The notes beneath the pieces were generated by a model that worked only from the letters and a program-made list of their open reading frames with translations, made no database searches and was not told the DNA's origin. A stretch of 64,000 nucleotides of DNA from Lysinibacter cavernae (GTDB lineage: Bacteria > Actinomycetota > Actinomycetes > Actinomycetales > Microbacteriaceae): positions 248,001 through 312,000 of the forward strand of contig NZ_JAAMOX010000003.1 in assembly GCF_011758565.1 (NCBI RefSeq), in the 5' to 3' direction. Below are positions 55,459-64,000 of the stretch, piece after piece. Numbering within the stretch: position 1 is the first letter of the stretch; every line of letters starts with the position of its first letter. Made by a program: the position numbers and the translations under genes.

Positions 55459-58400
55459 CTACTCTGCGCTTCGGCGACGCCGGTGTGTCACAACAAGCAT
55501 CACGAGGCCAGCCGCGATCATGAGCGACCACGCCCAGCCGGCGACACCGTCACCGACGCCAGTAACAGAGAGCCCGTCACCCGGCTCCGCAGGCGGTGCT
55601 GGCTGTCCTGGAGTTGTCGGCGCGGGGGTGTCTGTTCCCGGCGTTGACGGGCTCGGAGTTGGCAGCGCCGCGTCAGGAAGGGTAACCGTGTAGGTCACGA
55701 GCTGCACTTGACCGAGATTGTCGGTGTAGCGAAGCGTGAAGCGGTCTGGGCCGACACCGCGTTCATTGGCAACATAGGTGATCGTTCCGTCGGCCTCGAT
55801 AGTCACGGAACCCTGGGTTGGTGCGGACGCAACCTCAATTGGGTTGAGCGAAGCGGCGGCATCCGGATTCAAGAGGTCGGGATCGAAGGTGATGGATTCC
55901 CCGCCCTCAAGCTTGCCAAGATCGGTTGCTGCCTGGGCGACAGGCCCCCGCTGAACCGTGACGGTGGCAAGTGCCGTCGACGTTTGCCCCTGTGAATCAA
56001 CGATTTGGTATCGAACCTCAACCAAGTATTCCGTCTCGGCATCGCCCCAGAGGTGCGTCGGAGTCACAACAAGCTTGCCTGCACTCACGCTGACGGTCGC
56101 GTCCGAATCGGTTGTTGGTGCGTCAGGGCCAATTGTAATTTCGTGCCCGGTGTCGTTTGCCAGAACGTCAACCGACGTTGTCGCATCCGGAATGCGAGCC
56201 GTATCGTCTGCCGCGCTGGGCAGAGCGACCACCGTGACGGTGACCGTTGCCGTCTCAGTAACCCCAAGCACGTTGGTGTACCGATAGGTGAAGGTGTCTT
56301 CGTAGGTTTGCTGCCCAGCAAATTCGTCTGGCCATGTCGAAGACGGCACGTAGCTCACCGTCGAAAAGCGCAACGGCGCGACCGGTGCTACCAGCGAAGC
56401 TGCGCCGTATGACGGCGCTGTATCGATCGCAACGGTGTCGGCCGTATACACGCTGCCGGGTGCAGCTGGCAGAACGATTGTGTCGTTGTCGGTGACCGGA
56501 ATCATTACCCCGGCACCCCCTATCGAGACGCTCGCGAAATCGTCACGAAGCACAGGGTCCTCGATCTGCTCTTGGTAGAGCAGCGTCTGGGTCACCGCGC
56601 CGCCTGCATCAACCGTGACCGGCGCCGCAAGTATGTGTGACCAGCCAGCGGAGGCTGCTGGGCTCAACATGATTTGGTACTGCCCCGCGGCAACCGGCGG
56701 GAAGAGGAACGAACCGTCGGCAGCAACCGCTGCGGTTGCAACAAGCCGGTCTCCATCTCGAAGTTCAAGCCCAAATGCGGATACCGGCCAGGGGCCGTCG
56801 GCGGCCGAAACTACCCCGTCAAAATCGAGGTCACGGAGAACCGTTCCGCTGATAGTAGCCGCCGATGAGAGGAGCGTGCGGGACGCACCAGCTGACGTGG
56901 TGATGTCTGAGCCCGACTCTGCAATCAGTCGCATCGAAATGTTGTTGTTCACCTGGCCGGTGAGCGCAAGCGCTGGAACCCTAACCTCGAGCGTTGCCTC
57001 GCCAGAGTACTCCGGCGCGAGGCCGTTACTCGGCGTCAGCCGAAGGGCCGTAACTCCGGGCGGAACCGTGCCGCCAAGGGCTTGCCAGGTCACACCGGTC
57101 GCAGCGTTCTCGTTGCCCGGCGTTGCAATAGCGGCGGCAACAACCGCGGCAGGCGTCGTCGTGTACTCGATGCTCACCGTGCCCTGCGCGACAGAATCCA
57201 TTGCGGCAACGGCGGAAACCAGCTCGACTGACTGTCCAAGCAGCCCCGTTGTGCCGCGAGCATCGCCGTCATACGGGAGGACATCAACAAATGCGGTTTC
57301 GGTAAAGGTCTGCGCTGAGGCATTCGCCCAACCGATCGTGTACGTCACCGTCTCGCCTGGGCCAACGTAGCCAGGCTGCACCGTCGTTGCCGTCTTTGAC
57401 GATTTAAACGACGCCGCCCCAGAAACGGTCAGTCGTGCGGTAAACGTGCGGTCCTGCGCAAGCATCTGGGCCGTTGCATTGGTTGTTCCCGAAAAATCGG
57501 CAGGGGTTGGGTCGGCATCCGATTCTGTCAGCAGGGTTGCGGAGGCGACCGTCGGGATGGGCGTTGTCATGAGCGCTTTCACGGGGAACTGCAGCGCATC
57601 GTGTTCAGCCGCGTGGCCCTGATACGCTGCCGGGCCAGCGGCACCAGCAGGAGCAGGCAGGTCGCCGAGGTCAAAGGTGATAACGGCGGGCGTGCCTGTG
57701 GCACAGTTGCTTCCGGGTATCCCTGGGGTCAGAGATGCGTTGGGTGGCAGCGCGAGGGCGACCGGCTCAAGGCACGCGTTCGGCATTGTCACCGTCATCC
57801 GGGAGTTGGTCGAAACGGAGCCAGCTGTCCCATCCGGGCCAACCGGTCCAACCGTCACCGGAACGATCCTCAGACTCACGATATCGCCACGTTCCGCGCT
57901 ACCAGCTGGATAGCTCGCCCCGTCAACAGGCAACCACTCCATGGTTGCGCGGAGCAAGGCCTCGGCCGTTTGCACGTTTCCACCAAAAGCCGACGAACCG
58001 GTTCCCGTGTACGTTGAGCGGGCTGCGGCTCTATCGTCAGAACCAAACTGCCAGAACCAGGGAAGACCCGTGTTCACAGCGGCTCCTGCGGTCTCGACCG
58101 AGCGAATAAGCGGCGTGACCAGACCAAGCGTTTGGTTTGGCTGCAGGTCCTGCAGGTAGCGCACCCTGATACTCGAAACGGATGACGCCCCACCGGCAAG
58201 CGCCGCAGGGTCACTCACCCAGGTCATTGCCGGATCACTAAACGAGAGTCGAGCCTTTCGGTCTGCATCACTCGTAAACGCAAAATCGGTGTACTCCAGC
58301 ACATACGACGAGGGTGGCAGGAGAGAACTCTGTCCAACCGTTGTGTAGCTGTAGAAGGCGTTACTGGCACCTAATGGCCGCAGCATGACCTGCGGGTTGC

Positions 58401-59790
58401 CAGCAAGGTTCAGCAGGGCCGGGTCCCAGGTAATACTGCCAAAGGTGTTTGCGGTTGGATTCTCTGACGCACCGGAATTGTAGACCCCGGTTAACGCGTT
58501 AAATGCCTGGCCGGGCACAACAGCCTCTGTGCCGAGCGTGTAGCCGTGGCCGTCTCCAAAAACGTGACCGCTATGGTCGCTCGCATCGGTCCCGTTGAGG
58601 CTGCCAACAACGGTGGCCCCCGCGGCTCTCGTGAAGACGCTGCTATAGCAGGCAAGATCGGCGTCAGGCACAACCGCGGCACAGGTGTGGCCAGGTTCTT
58701 GGCCTGCTGCCGTTCCCGATCCAAAGTTAGACGCGTTCGAGAGCGATTGGGGGTCGAATCCAAAGACCTGTCCGTTGAGCGTTGTTGGCACCCCAACCGG
58801 AATGTTTCCCTCGTAGGCGACAAAAAAGTTCAGCGTGTACTGGGCAATCACCCTGGAATCGGCACCCATTGCCGAGGAGGCCAGCCCGCCAACCGTTGGG
58901 TTCAGGAAGTTTGCCCGAGCGTTGGTGACCGTAAACTGCACGTCGCTTCCGGGCCCACCCGGTTGGGAATACGTGATGGTTCCGCCGCCCTGCGCGATCG
59001 AGGCGCCCTCAACGATGGCGCCGGCCGGAACCGTTGCCGAGAAGGTAAAGGGAGACGCGAGCGCCTCATACCCAAAGAATCTTGGGTTCGCCGCATCAGC
59101 GTTTGCTCCGAGCGAAACGGAGATGGATTCTCGGACGCCACGCTGTCCGCCAACGATCACGCCAGCGGTCGGCCGGTTATTAAAAACTGCGAGGCTCGTC
59201 TGGGGCGTTGCCGAAATTGTGATGGGCACGGACGAGGCGACGGTGAGCCCGTCGACGGTCACTGAGGGGGTGACAACCGCTCCGTGCGCGATGGCTCCTG
59301 CCCGAGCCGAAACCGAGATGACGTCTGTTCCCGAACCGAACGTTCGATCGCAGGTCAGGACGTTTCCGTTGGCGCTGATTGAGCCACCGGCTGGTCCGGT
59401 GCAGACGGTTGCATCTTTTGAGGCGTCGGTCCACACCATGCCTGTGGGCAACGTAATCACAAACTGCGAGGTTCCGGCCTGATTGGTTGAGACAACCATC
59501 TCCCATGTTGCCGTGTCTTGGGCGCGAAGGATGCCGTTATTTGCGCCGGTGTCGCGGCCGTCGCCTGCCGTCGCGTCAAACGGGGCCGTTCCGTCAGCCA
59601 GTACGTTCCAGGTGACGCTCGTCACGCCGGCGGCACTCGCTGGGGAGCCACCGGCGAGAATCGAAGCGCCAGCAACAAGAACCGAGGTCAGCAGAAGCGA
59701 CGCGACGCGACGCGCGGTTGAACGAACAACCGCAACATCGGCCCGACCAGGCCTGGCCGCTTGTCTGTGAAATCGATTGACGTTCCGCAT
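55459..59790 (-). CDS. Surface protein C: 1443-aa multi-domain wall protein with LSVTG anchor
   Basis: A long signal region (about 54 residues, ending SPASAAG) leads to an N-terminal domain with many beta strands. The shared module FVDVLPYDGDARGT is at about residue 841, followed by an SdrD-B-like domain (GTVLRDLDFDGVVSAADG, about 985). Two or three cadherin/Big-9-like domains, with repeated DD..R..D and VLANDTG, follow to about 1380, then a Pro/Thr/Ser-rich wall-spanning stretch. The sorting signal is LSVTGV, a helix and RRRRSAE. LSVTG departs from the LAxTG of its neighbours. GGGAGAACGC precedes the ATG. Confidence 0.88.
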   Translation of the reverse strand: MRNVNRFHRQAARPGRADVAVVRSTARRVASLLLTSVLVAGASILAGGSPASAAGVTSVTWNVLADGTAPFDATAGDGRDTGANNGILRAQDTATWEMVVSTNQAGTSQFVITLPTGMVWTDASKDATVCTGPAGGSISANGNVLTCDRTFGSGTDVISVSARAGAIAHGAVVTPSVTVDGLTVASSVPITISATPQTSLAVFNNRPTAGVIVGGQRGVRESISVSLGANADAANPRFFGYEALASPFTFSATVPAGAIVEGASIAQGGGTITYSQPGGPGSDVQFTVTNARANFLNPTVGGLASSAMGADSRVIAQYTLNFFVAYEGNIPVGVPTTLNGQVFGFDPQSLSNASNFGSGTAAGQEPGHTCAAVVPDADLACYSSVFTRAAGATVVGSLNGTDASDHSGHVFGDGHGYTLGTEAVVPGQAFNALTGVYNSGASENPTANTFGSITWDPALLNLAGNPQVMLRPLGASNAFYSYTTVGQSSLLPPSSYVLEYTDFAFTSDADRKARLSFSDPAMTWVSDPAALAGGASSVSSIRVRYLQDLQPNQTLGLVTPLIRSVETAGAAVNTGLPWFWQFGSDDRAAARSTYTGTGSSAFGGNVQTAEALLRATMEWLPVDGASYPAGSAERGDIVSLRIVPVTVGPVGPDGTAGSVSTNSRMTVTMPNACLEPVALALPPNASLTPGIPGSNCATGTPAVITFDLGDLPAPAGAAGPAAYQGHAAEHDALQFPVKALMTTPIPTVASATLLTESDADPTPADFSGTTNATAQMLAQDRTFTARLTVSGAASFKSSKTATTVQPGYVGPGETVTYTIGWANASAQTFTETAFVDVLPYDGDARGTTGLLGQSVELVSAVAAMDSVAQGTVSIEYTTTPAAVVAAAIATPGNENAATGVTWQALGGTVPPGVTALRLTPSNGLAPEYSGEATLEVRVPALALTGQVNNNISMRLIAESGSDITTSAGASRTLLSSAATISGTVLRDLDFDGVVSAADGPWPVSAFGLELRDGDRLVATAAVAADGSFLFPPVAAGQYQIMLSPAASAGWSHILAAPVTVDAGGAVTQTLLYQEQIEDPVLRDDFASVSIGGAGVMIPVTDNDTIVLPAAPGSVYTADTVAIDTAPSYGAASLVAPVAPLRFSTVSYVPSSTWPDEFAGQQTYEDTFTYRYTNVLGVTETATVTVTVVALPSAADDTARIPDATTSVDVLANDTGHEITIGPDAPTTDSDATVSVSAGKLVVTPTHLWGDAETEYLVEVRYQIVDSQGQTSTALATVTVQRGPVAQAATDLGKLEGGESITFDPDLLNPDAAASLNPIEVASAPTQGSVTIEADGTITYVANERGVGPDRFTLRYTDNLGQVQLVTYTVTLPDAALPTPSPSTPGTDTPAPTTPGQPAPPAEPGDGLSVTGVGDGVAGWAWSLMIAAGLVMLVVTHRRRRSAE

Positions 59791-59950
59791 GCGTTCTCCC
59801 TAGTGAACGTTTCAGGTTGACTGGTGTGCCACCGTTCAACCCTCTCAGCATATTTACCCTAAGCAATCAATCATACGCTCAGTCACTCCAATGCTCGATT
59901 GAAAAATCACTCGCGCCAAGGCTCGACGTGGGCTCAGTCAATCCGGCCGC

Positions 59951-60406
59951 CTAGGACCACGGGCCGCCATCGGGGGTAAACATCTCCCCAACGACCATCA
60001 ACCCCCATACAACAACGCTCGACACAAAGATGACCACCCAGCACCCGATGCCCCACAACGGCAGTGTGCGAGCAACCTGCCGACCGGATTGAACGGCATG
60101 AAGTGAAAGCGAGGTGATGACAATCGACACAATACCAACGGGGAGATACAGGATCAGGTCGGGAAACCAGGAGGAAGGGCTCGTGAGATGGGCCCAAGGA
60201 ATCGCGATAGCAGCAATCGCAATGGTTGCGAAGTTCATCACGGCCAAGATAGCGAGTGCAACCCCGCTCTCTCGACGAAAGATTCGAGAAGAGGAATGCC
60301 CTGGTGAAGGAACATCGGGGGTACGGAGCACGTGTGAAGCGTAACCGTGTGACCTGGCAATGCTCTGATGGACAGTGCTGAGTCTTGGCAAAGAGGGTTC
60401 TCCCAC
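59951..60406 (-). CDS. Predicted membrane protein (151 aa)
   Basis: The polar N-terminal 48 residues contain several Ser, His and Arg. Three hydrophobic helices follow (about residues 49-70, 84-104 and 117-141), then a short tail, PDGGPWS. The family is not recognised, but the pattern fits the DUF4190-like small membrane proteins. GTG at 60406 has GGAG five bases upstream. The other frame over the same region gives a Cys/Arg-rich implausible product. It ends 160 bases upstream of surface protein C. Confidence 0.6.
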   Translation of the reverse strand: MGEPSLPRLSTVHQSIARSHGYASHVLRTPDVPSPGHSSSRIFRRESGVALAILAVMNFATIAIAAIAIPWAHLTSPSSWFPDLILYLPVGIVSIVITSLSLHAVQSGRQVARTLPLWGIGCWVVIFVSSVVVWGLMVVGEMFTPDGGPWS

Positions 60407-60538
60407 ATTGGCTCCGTGACAGCGTCACAGCTGTCCGGCACGCTGGCCGGTGGTTGCCGACCATTGCCTCCAAAAGTGTTGGCAACCCGCTGTGAACGGG
60501 CAAAAAAGGCGCACGGTACGGTAATCTAAATCGTCGCG

Positions 60539-61912
60539 ATGCCATCGGTTCGCGACCCTTTTCCTAGCGTCGCCAACTGCGTTGCCCCCCCCGATTCTGT
60601 TGAGAAAGCCCCCGCTATGTCTAGCATGCCCCCTGCCTCGCTCGAAAGCCTTCGTCGCGCCGTTGATGCGCTCCCCAACGACGTTCCATTGCGGCTCCTC
60701 CTGATGCGCGAGTTAGTCGCGGAGGGTCACTACGCCGAGGCGGTCCAACAGGGCAGTCAAGTGCTGGCAGAGGATGCGGACAACAGCCAAGCGATGACGC
60801 TCATGCAGTCGGCCCTCAACCGTATGACCGGGGCAACTGCTCCCACGGATGCTCCGGCAGATTCAGGGCAACCCGCAAATGCAGAGCAACCAGCACCTTC
60901 CTCGGAAACACAACCCTCGGAATCCAACTTCGACTGGGACGCCGCCGCCAACGATCTTGGCGAGATCGCACAGCCACGTTTCGCGACAACAGTAGAGCCC
61001 ATCGATCCTGGCCACGGCACCACATCCGCCCGCTTCGACCAGCAACAATCAGCGTTGAGGCTCAGCGATGTTGCCGGAATGGACGATGTCAAAGCGAGGA
61101 TCGAAGCGAGCTTTCTCGCCCCCATCCGGAATCCGGAAATCGCCAAAATGTACGGAATGAGCATGCGCGGTGGGCTGCTCATCTATGGCCCGCCCGGATG
61201 CGGCAAAACCTACCTTGGTAAGGCACTCGCTGGTGAGCTTGACGCCACCTTCATCTCAATCGCTATCTCTGACATCCTCGACATGTACATGGGCGTGTCC
61301 GAGCGAAACCTTCACGACCTCTTTGAAGAGGCGCGCGCTTCAACGCCGTGTGTGCTCTTCATCGACGAGGTGGATGCTCTCGGCGGAAAGCGAGCTGGGT
61401 CCGCCTCCTCGTCAATGCGAAGCACGGTCAACCAACTCCTCGCCGAACTCGACGGTGTGCAGTCGAACAACGACGGCATTTTTGTTGTTGGTGCGACAAA
61501 TGCACCGTGGGATGTTGATCCCGCACTTCGGCGTCCAGGCAGGCTCGACCGAACCGTGTTGGTGACCCCACCGGATGTCGCCGCCCGCGAGGCTATGTTC
61601 CGTTCGGCACTCGCCGCGAAGCCCATCGCAAACATCGATGTAGCGGCGCTTGCCCAGGCCACCGAGGGATTCTCCGGGGCAGATATTGTGCATATCTGTA
61701 ACACCGCAACTGAGCGAGCACTGATGGATTCTGTGCGCACCGCCACCGTCCGCCTGATCTCCATGAAAGATCTCAAGGTCGCCCTCAAAGAAGTCAAACC
61801 ATCCGTCGGCCCGTGGTTTGAGACGGCGCGAAACGTGGTCGAGTTTGCAAACAAGTCTGGCGACTACGACGAACTCGCCGAATACCTCGCACAGCGGAAG
61901 CGTCACCGATGA
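60539..61912 (+). CDS. AAA+ ATPase (Vps4/Cdc48-like) with N-terminal TPR-like helices
   Basis: About 457 residues. Residues 30-95 are helical and TPR-like (SLESLRRAVDALPNDVPLRLLLMRELVAEGHYAEA). A Pro/Ser/Gln-rich linker follows to 150, then one classic AAA module with Walker A GPPGCGKT (about 217), Walker B CVLFIDEVDAL (about 271), Asn sensor 1 in VGATNAPWDVD and arginine fingers in RRPGRLDR (about 330). ATG at 60539 lacks a ribosome binding site but follows TAATCT by 11 bases; ATG at 60617 is an alternative. A hexameric remodelling enzyme is expected. The next gene is a TPR membrane protein, 38 bases downstream. Confidence 0.85.
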   Translation: MPSVRDPFPSVANCVAPPDSVEKAPAMSSMPPASLESLRRAVDALPNDVPLRLLLMRELVAEGHYAEAVQQGSQVLAEDADNSQAMTLMQSALNRMTGATAPTDAPADSGQPANAEQPAPSSETQPSESNFDWDAAANDLGEIAQPRFATTVEPIDPGHGTTSARFDQQQSALRLSDVAGMDDVKARIEASFLAPIRNPEIAKMYGMSMRGGLLIYGPPGCGKTYLGKALAGELDATFISIAISDILDMYMGVSERNLHDLFEEARASTPCVLFIDEVDALGGKRAGSASSSMRSTVNQLLAELDGVQSNNDGIFVVGATNAPWDVDPALRRPGRLDRTVLVTPPDVAAREAMFRSALAAKPIANIDVAALAQATEGFSGADIVHICNTATERALMDSVRTATVRLISMKDLKVALKEVKPSVGPWFETARNVVEFANKSGDYDELAEYLAQRKRHR

Positions 61913-61950
61913 GCAACGCACACGCTCGATCTCCCATTGGCGCACGCTGA

Positions 61951-63936
61951 ATGTCGGATCTCGATACTGCCCTGGCGCGAGCCGAGGCCATGTTTCGCCT
62001 TCGCCGTCATCAAGACGCCGTTGAGCTACTGACCCCGTTGGTTGCCTCCCATCCTGAGAACGCGGAGGTGGCGTTTACCCTAGGCGATGCCCACAGGCTG
62101 CTCGACAACTACGAGCAATCACGGCACTATGCCAGCGAGGCTCTTGCGCGTGATCCAGGTTCGACGGACGGCATGGCGCTGCTCTCACTGGTAAGCCTCG
62201 AGCTCAATGATCTCGAGACCGCCGACCGCGTGTCGCAGCAACTCCTTACTCACGAACCTCATACGTACCGCGCATCGTTCATCGGGGCTCGGGTTACGAT
62301 CACTGGCTGGGGCCTCGCATCGGAGGCCGTCTTTCCAAAGCGCAGCGTACTTGATGCGTATCAGCAACGCACCGACAAACTTGTTGCCACGCTCCTTGAG
62401 GAGTACCCTCACGCCGCGGGAACGCATATTACGCACGCCCTCCAACTCAACAATATTTACGGCCGAGACAAGGCAGCAATTGCGGCGATCAAACGGGCGC
62501 TCACGATTGATCCTGAGAACGCGGATGCTATCCGCATCCTTGCCGCGTTCACACAGAGCACCGCAAACTCAATTCGCCTGGCGAGAGCATCCCTCGCAAT
62601 CGATCCACAGAATGAGCACGCCGTTGCGTTGGCCTGTGGGGCCGCTGGCACAGCGATGCGAAGGATTCAGTTTTGGCTGTTGCCGCTCACCCTCATGGTT
62701 TCCGTACTCACCCGAGAATGGGTCGTTCTGAAGCTTGCTGTGCTCATCATCGGTTTGATACTCATCGCTGTCCAGTTTCGATCAGAGGCGGCAGACGGTC
62801 AGCCGTTGAGCGCCGCGCAGCGCCGGCTGTATCGGCGGGTGCGCCCGAAGCGTTGGTTCGGATGGTGGTTGTCCTGCGGAGCCGTCATCGTGTTCAACTT
62901 CGTAATAGCATTCACAAGCTCACCCGATCTCACAACGCCACTCGGTCTGATGGGCTTGATTATCGCCGTGCTCGGCGGGCTTGCCTACGCTGCGCGAGGT
63001 GTCATTGTGAGCTGGCGAAACTCGAAAACGTCGCGCGCGCGCTTGCAAGCAGTCGCTGGAGACGAGACGCCCGAGCAAAAGCGAACGAGGCTCAAGGATC
63101 GGACTCGGCTACAAAGAAAGAACGCTCTGTTCGTCGCGGCCCCGTTTGTGCTCATCCTCATCATCTTGGTTACACGGTGGTATTCAGAGCCAGAGGCTCC
63201 CGAACACAACGGGTATTTCACACCGGGGATGGGCGTCCTGACAGAGTCGGTCACGTTCCGGGTGACCGTTGCTGAGGGAACCGCGAACTATTCGTATCGT
63301 GGAACGCACGGCGGGAAGAACATCGATGGGACGGCCACTATCGACAGCGCACAGCAATCGACCGTCAGCGAGAGCGTCGCGATCGACAGGGGGAGCCGGG
63401 ACTTCTCGGTGTTGGTGACCTCTGATTCGGCGGACGCAAACGTCACGGTTGGCTGTGAGATTGAGATCGGCGGGATCGTTACGGTACAGCAGACAGGCGC
63501 CGGTTCCGTCACCTGTGATCTCGCCGCGCCCGTGGAAACGACGAGTGCCACGCAAGTCTTGGTGGCCGATAACTTTGAATCGCTCAGATACGCCGTCGGC
63601 GACTGCCTCACCCTGACAACCACGACGACCACGACGTCCTCAGCCCTCGTTGATTGCGCCACCGAGCACGATGCGCAAGTGATAAGCCTCACGCCCTATA
63701 CCCAGAGCAATACCCCGTCGGGCGACAACAGCATGAATCCCACCAATGCCGATGCCCTGTGCACGGGCGATGCGTTCACTGCCTTCATCGGGGTTCCGTT
63801 TAAGGAATCCGAGCTTGGTACTGCGGCCCTGTATCCGGGCGCGACAGCCAGGGTGCTGGCAGAGAGCAACGTTGCCTGTCTCGTGCAGAGTTCAGAGGGG
63901 CAGACGACGGGCTCGCTGCAGAATGCCAGCCGCTAA
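61951..63936 (+). CDS. TPR protein with five membrane helices and septum-formation-like C-terminus
   Basis: About 661 residues. Residues 1-230 are TPR repeats (HQDAVELLTPLVASHPENAEVAFTLGDAHRLLDNYEQSRHYASEALARDP and later KAAIAAIKRALTIDPENADAIRILA). Five hydrophobic segments follow at about 233-270 (two), 305-322, 330-350 and 392-410. The extracytoplasmic C-terminus has an MmpS-like beta region (VTVGCEIEIGG) and a septum-formation domain with paired cysteines (YAVGDCLTL, LVDCATEHDAQV, ALCTGDAF, NVACLVQ). A run of seven Thr precedes the latter. It is likely co-transcribed with the AAA+ gene and may be its membrane partner. Confidence 0.8.
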   Translation: MSDLDTALARAEAMFRLRRHQDAVELLTPLVASHPENAEVAFTLGDAHRLLDNYEQSRHYASEALARDPGSTDGMALLSLVSLELNDLETADRVSQQLLTHEPHTYRASFIGARVTITGWGLASEAVFPKRSVLDAYQQRTDKLVATLLEEYPHAAGTHITHALQLNNIYGRDKAAIAAIKRALTIDPENADAIRILAAFTQSTANSIRLARASLAIDPQNEHAVALACGAAGTAMRRIQFWLLPLTLMVSVLTREWVVLKLAVLIIGLILIAVQFRSEAADGQPLSAAQRRLYRRVRPKRWFGWWLSCGAVIVFNFVIAFTSSPDLTTPLGLMGLIIAVLGGLAYAARGVIVSWRNSKTSRARLQAVAGDETPEQKRTRLKDRTRLQRKNALFVAAPFVLILIILVTRWYSEPEAPEHNGYFTPGMGVLTESVTFRVTVAEGTANYSYRGTHGGKNIDGTATIDSAQQSTVSESVAIDRGSRDFSVLVTSDSADANVTVGCEIEIGGIVTVQQTGAGSVTCDLAAPVETTSATQVLVADNFESLRYAVGDCLTLTTTTTTTSSALVDCATEHDAQVISLTPYTQSNTPSGDNSMNPTNADALCTGDAFTAFIGVPFKESELGTAALYPGATARVLAESNVACLVQSSEGQTTGSLQNASR

Positions 63937-64000
63937 GGCGTCGCCTGCAGCGGTGTAGTTCCCGGTTCCGGTCTCTGGCGTGAATCTGTCACTGAACTGT

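Noticed and set aside
59934-60545. 203-codon minus-strand frame overlapping the 151-aa membrane protein
   Set aside because: The product is rich in Cys, Arg and Trp with no coherent helices, while the other frame gives three clean membrane helices and a ribosome binding site.

Overview
The window is high-GC actinobacterial DNA, most likely from a member of the Microbacteriaceae. The evidence is an sdhCDAB operon beside a mannose-1-phosphate guanylyltransferase and a deoA/cdd/BMP-lipoprotein nucleoside cluster, a compact C50-type carotenoid operon (idi-crtE-crtB-crtI-crtYe-crtYf/crtEb), frequent GTG starts, many short gene overlaps, and LAxTG-type cell-wall anchors (the class E sortase signal). 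No rRNA, tRNA, transposase, integrase, prophage or CRISPR array was seen, so this looks like ordinary chromosome rather than an island.

Layout. 1-3215 (minus): nucleoside uptake and salvage (BMP lipoprotein, cdd, 5' part of deoA) behind manC. 3570-7075 (plus): sdhC-sdhD-sdhA-sdhB. 7204-11282 (plus): ltrA-like, YihY/BrkB, exonuclease III, trpS. 11382-16780: a small membrane protein, then glpD-glpK (minus) facing a divergent SorC-type regulator. 16831-18623: a MarR regulator and MFS exporter with an operator over the promoter. 18773-22533: an FMN riboswitch and the riboflavin genes ribD-ribE-ribBA-ribH. 22536-25040: a lipoprotein gene with a suspicious poly-G/C tract, and an MHS-family transporter. 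25210-27974: a tiny HTH protein, an ABC exporter and a PAP2 phosphatase. 27971-34314: the carotenoid operon with a divergent MarR regulator. 34356-36736: a GT-C glycosyltransferase and polyprenol-phosphate-mannose synthase. 36733-40606 (minus): an ABC importer. 40810-45322: OsmC, MMPL transporter, nicotinamidase, CorA. 45335-60406 (minus): a SUFU-like protein, three very large cell-wall-anchored surface proteins, a 60-aa membrane protein and a 151-aa membrane protein. 60539-63936 (plus): a Vps4-like AAA+ ATPase and a TPR/membrane/septum-formation-domain protein.

How the genes fit together. GDP-mannose from manC can feed the polyprenol-phosphate-mannose synthase and the adjoining GT-C enzyme, which acts at the outer membrane face where the large secreted proteins appear. 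The carotenoid operon runs from IPP/DMAPP isomerisation to an elongated and cyclised C50 pigment. Its divergent MarR gene shares operator half-sites with the other MarR gene in the window.

The points most worth a second look are: a CrtYf-CrtEb (lycopene cyclase-prenyltransferase) fusion; a G8 tract that puts a canonical lipoprotein signal out of frame by one base; three families of intergenic palindromic elements, two of them with repeated arms nested inside the palindrome; the AAA+/TPR pair of unknown function; a tandem cluster of three giant LAxTG/LSxTG proteins sharing a DxxPxxGD-type module; a BMP lipoprotein with a low-complexity insert and no local ABC partners; and several well-formed operators.
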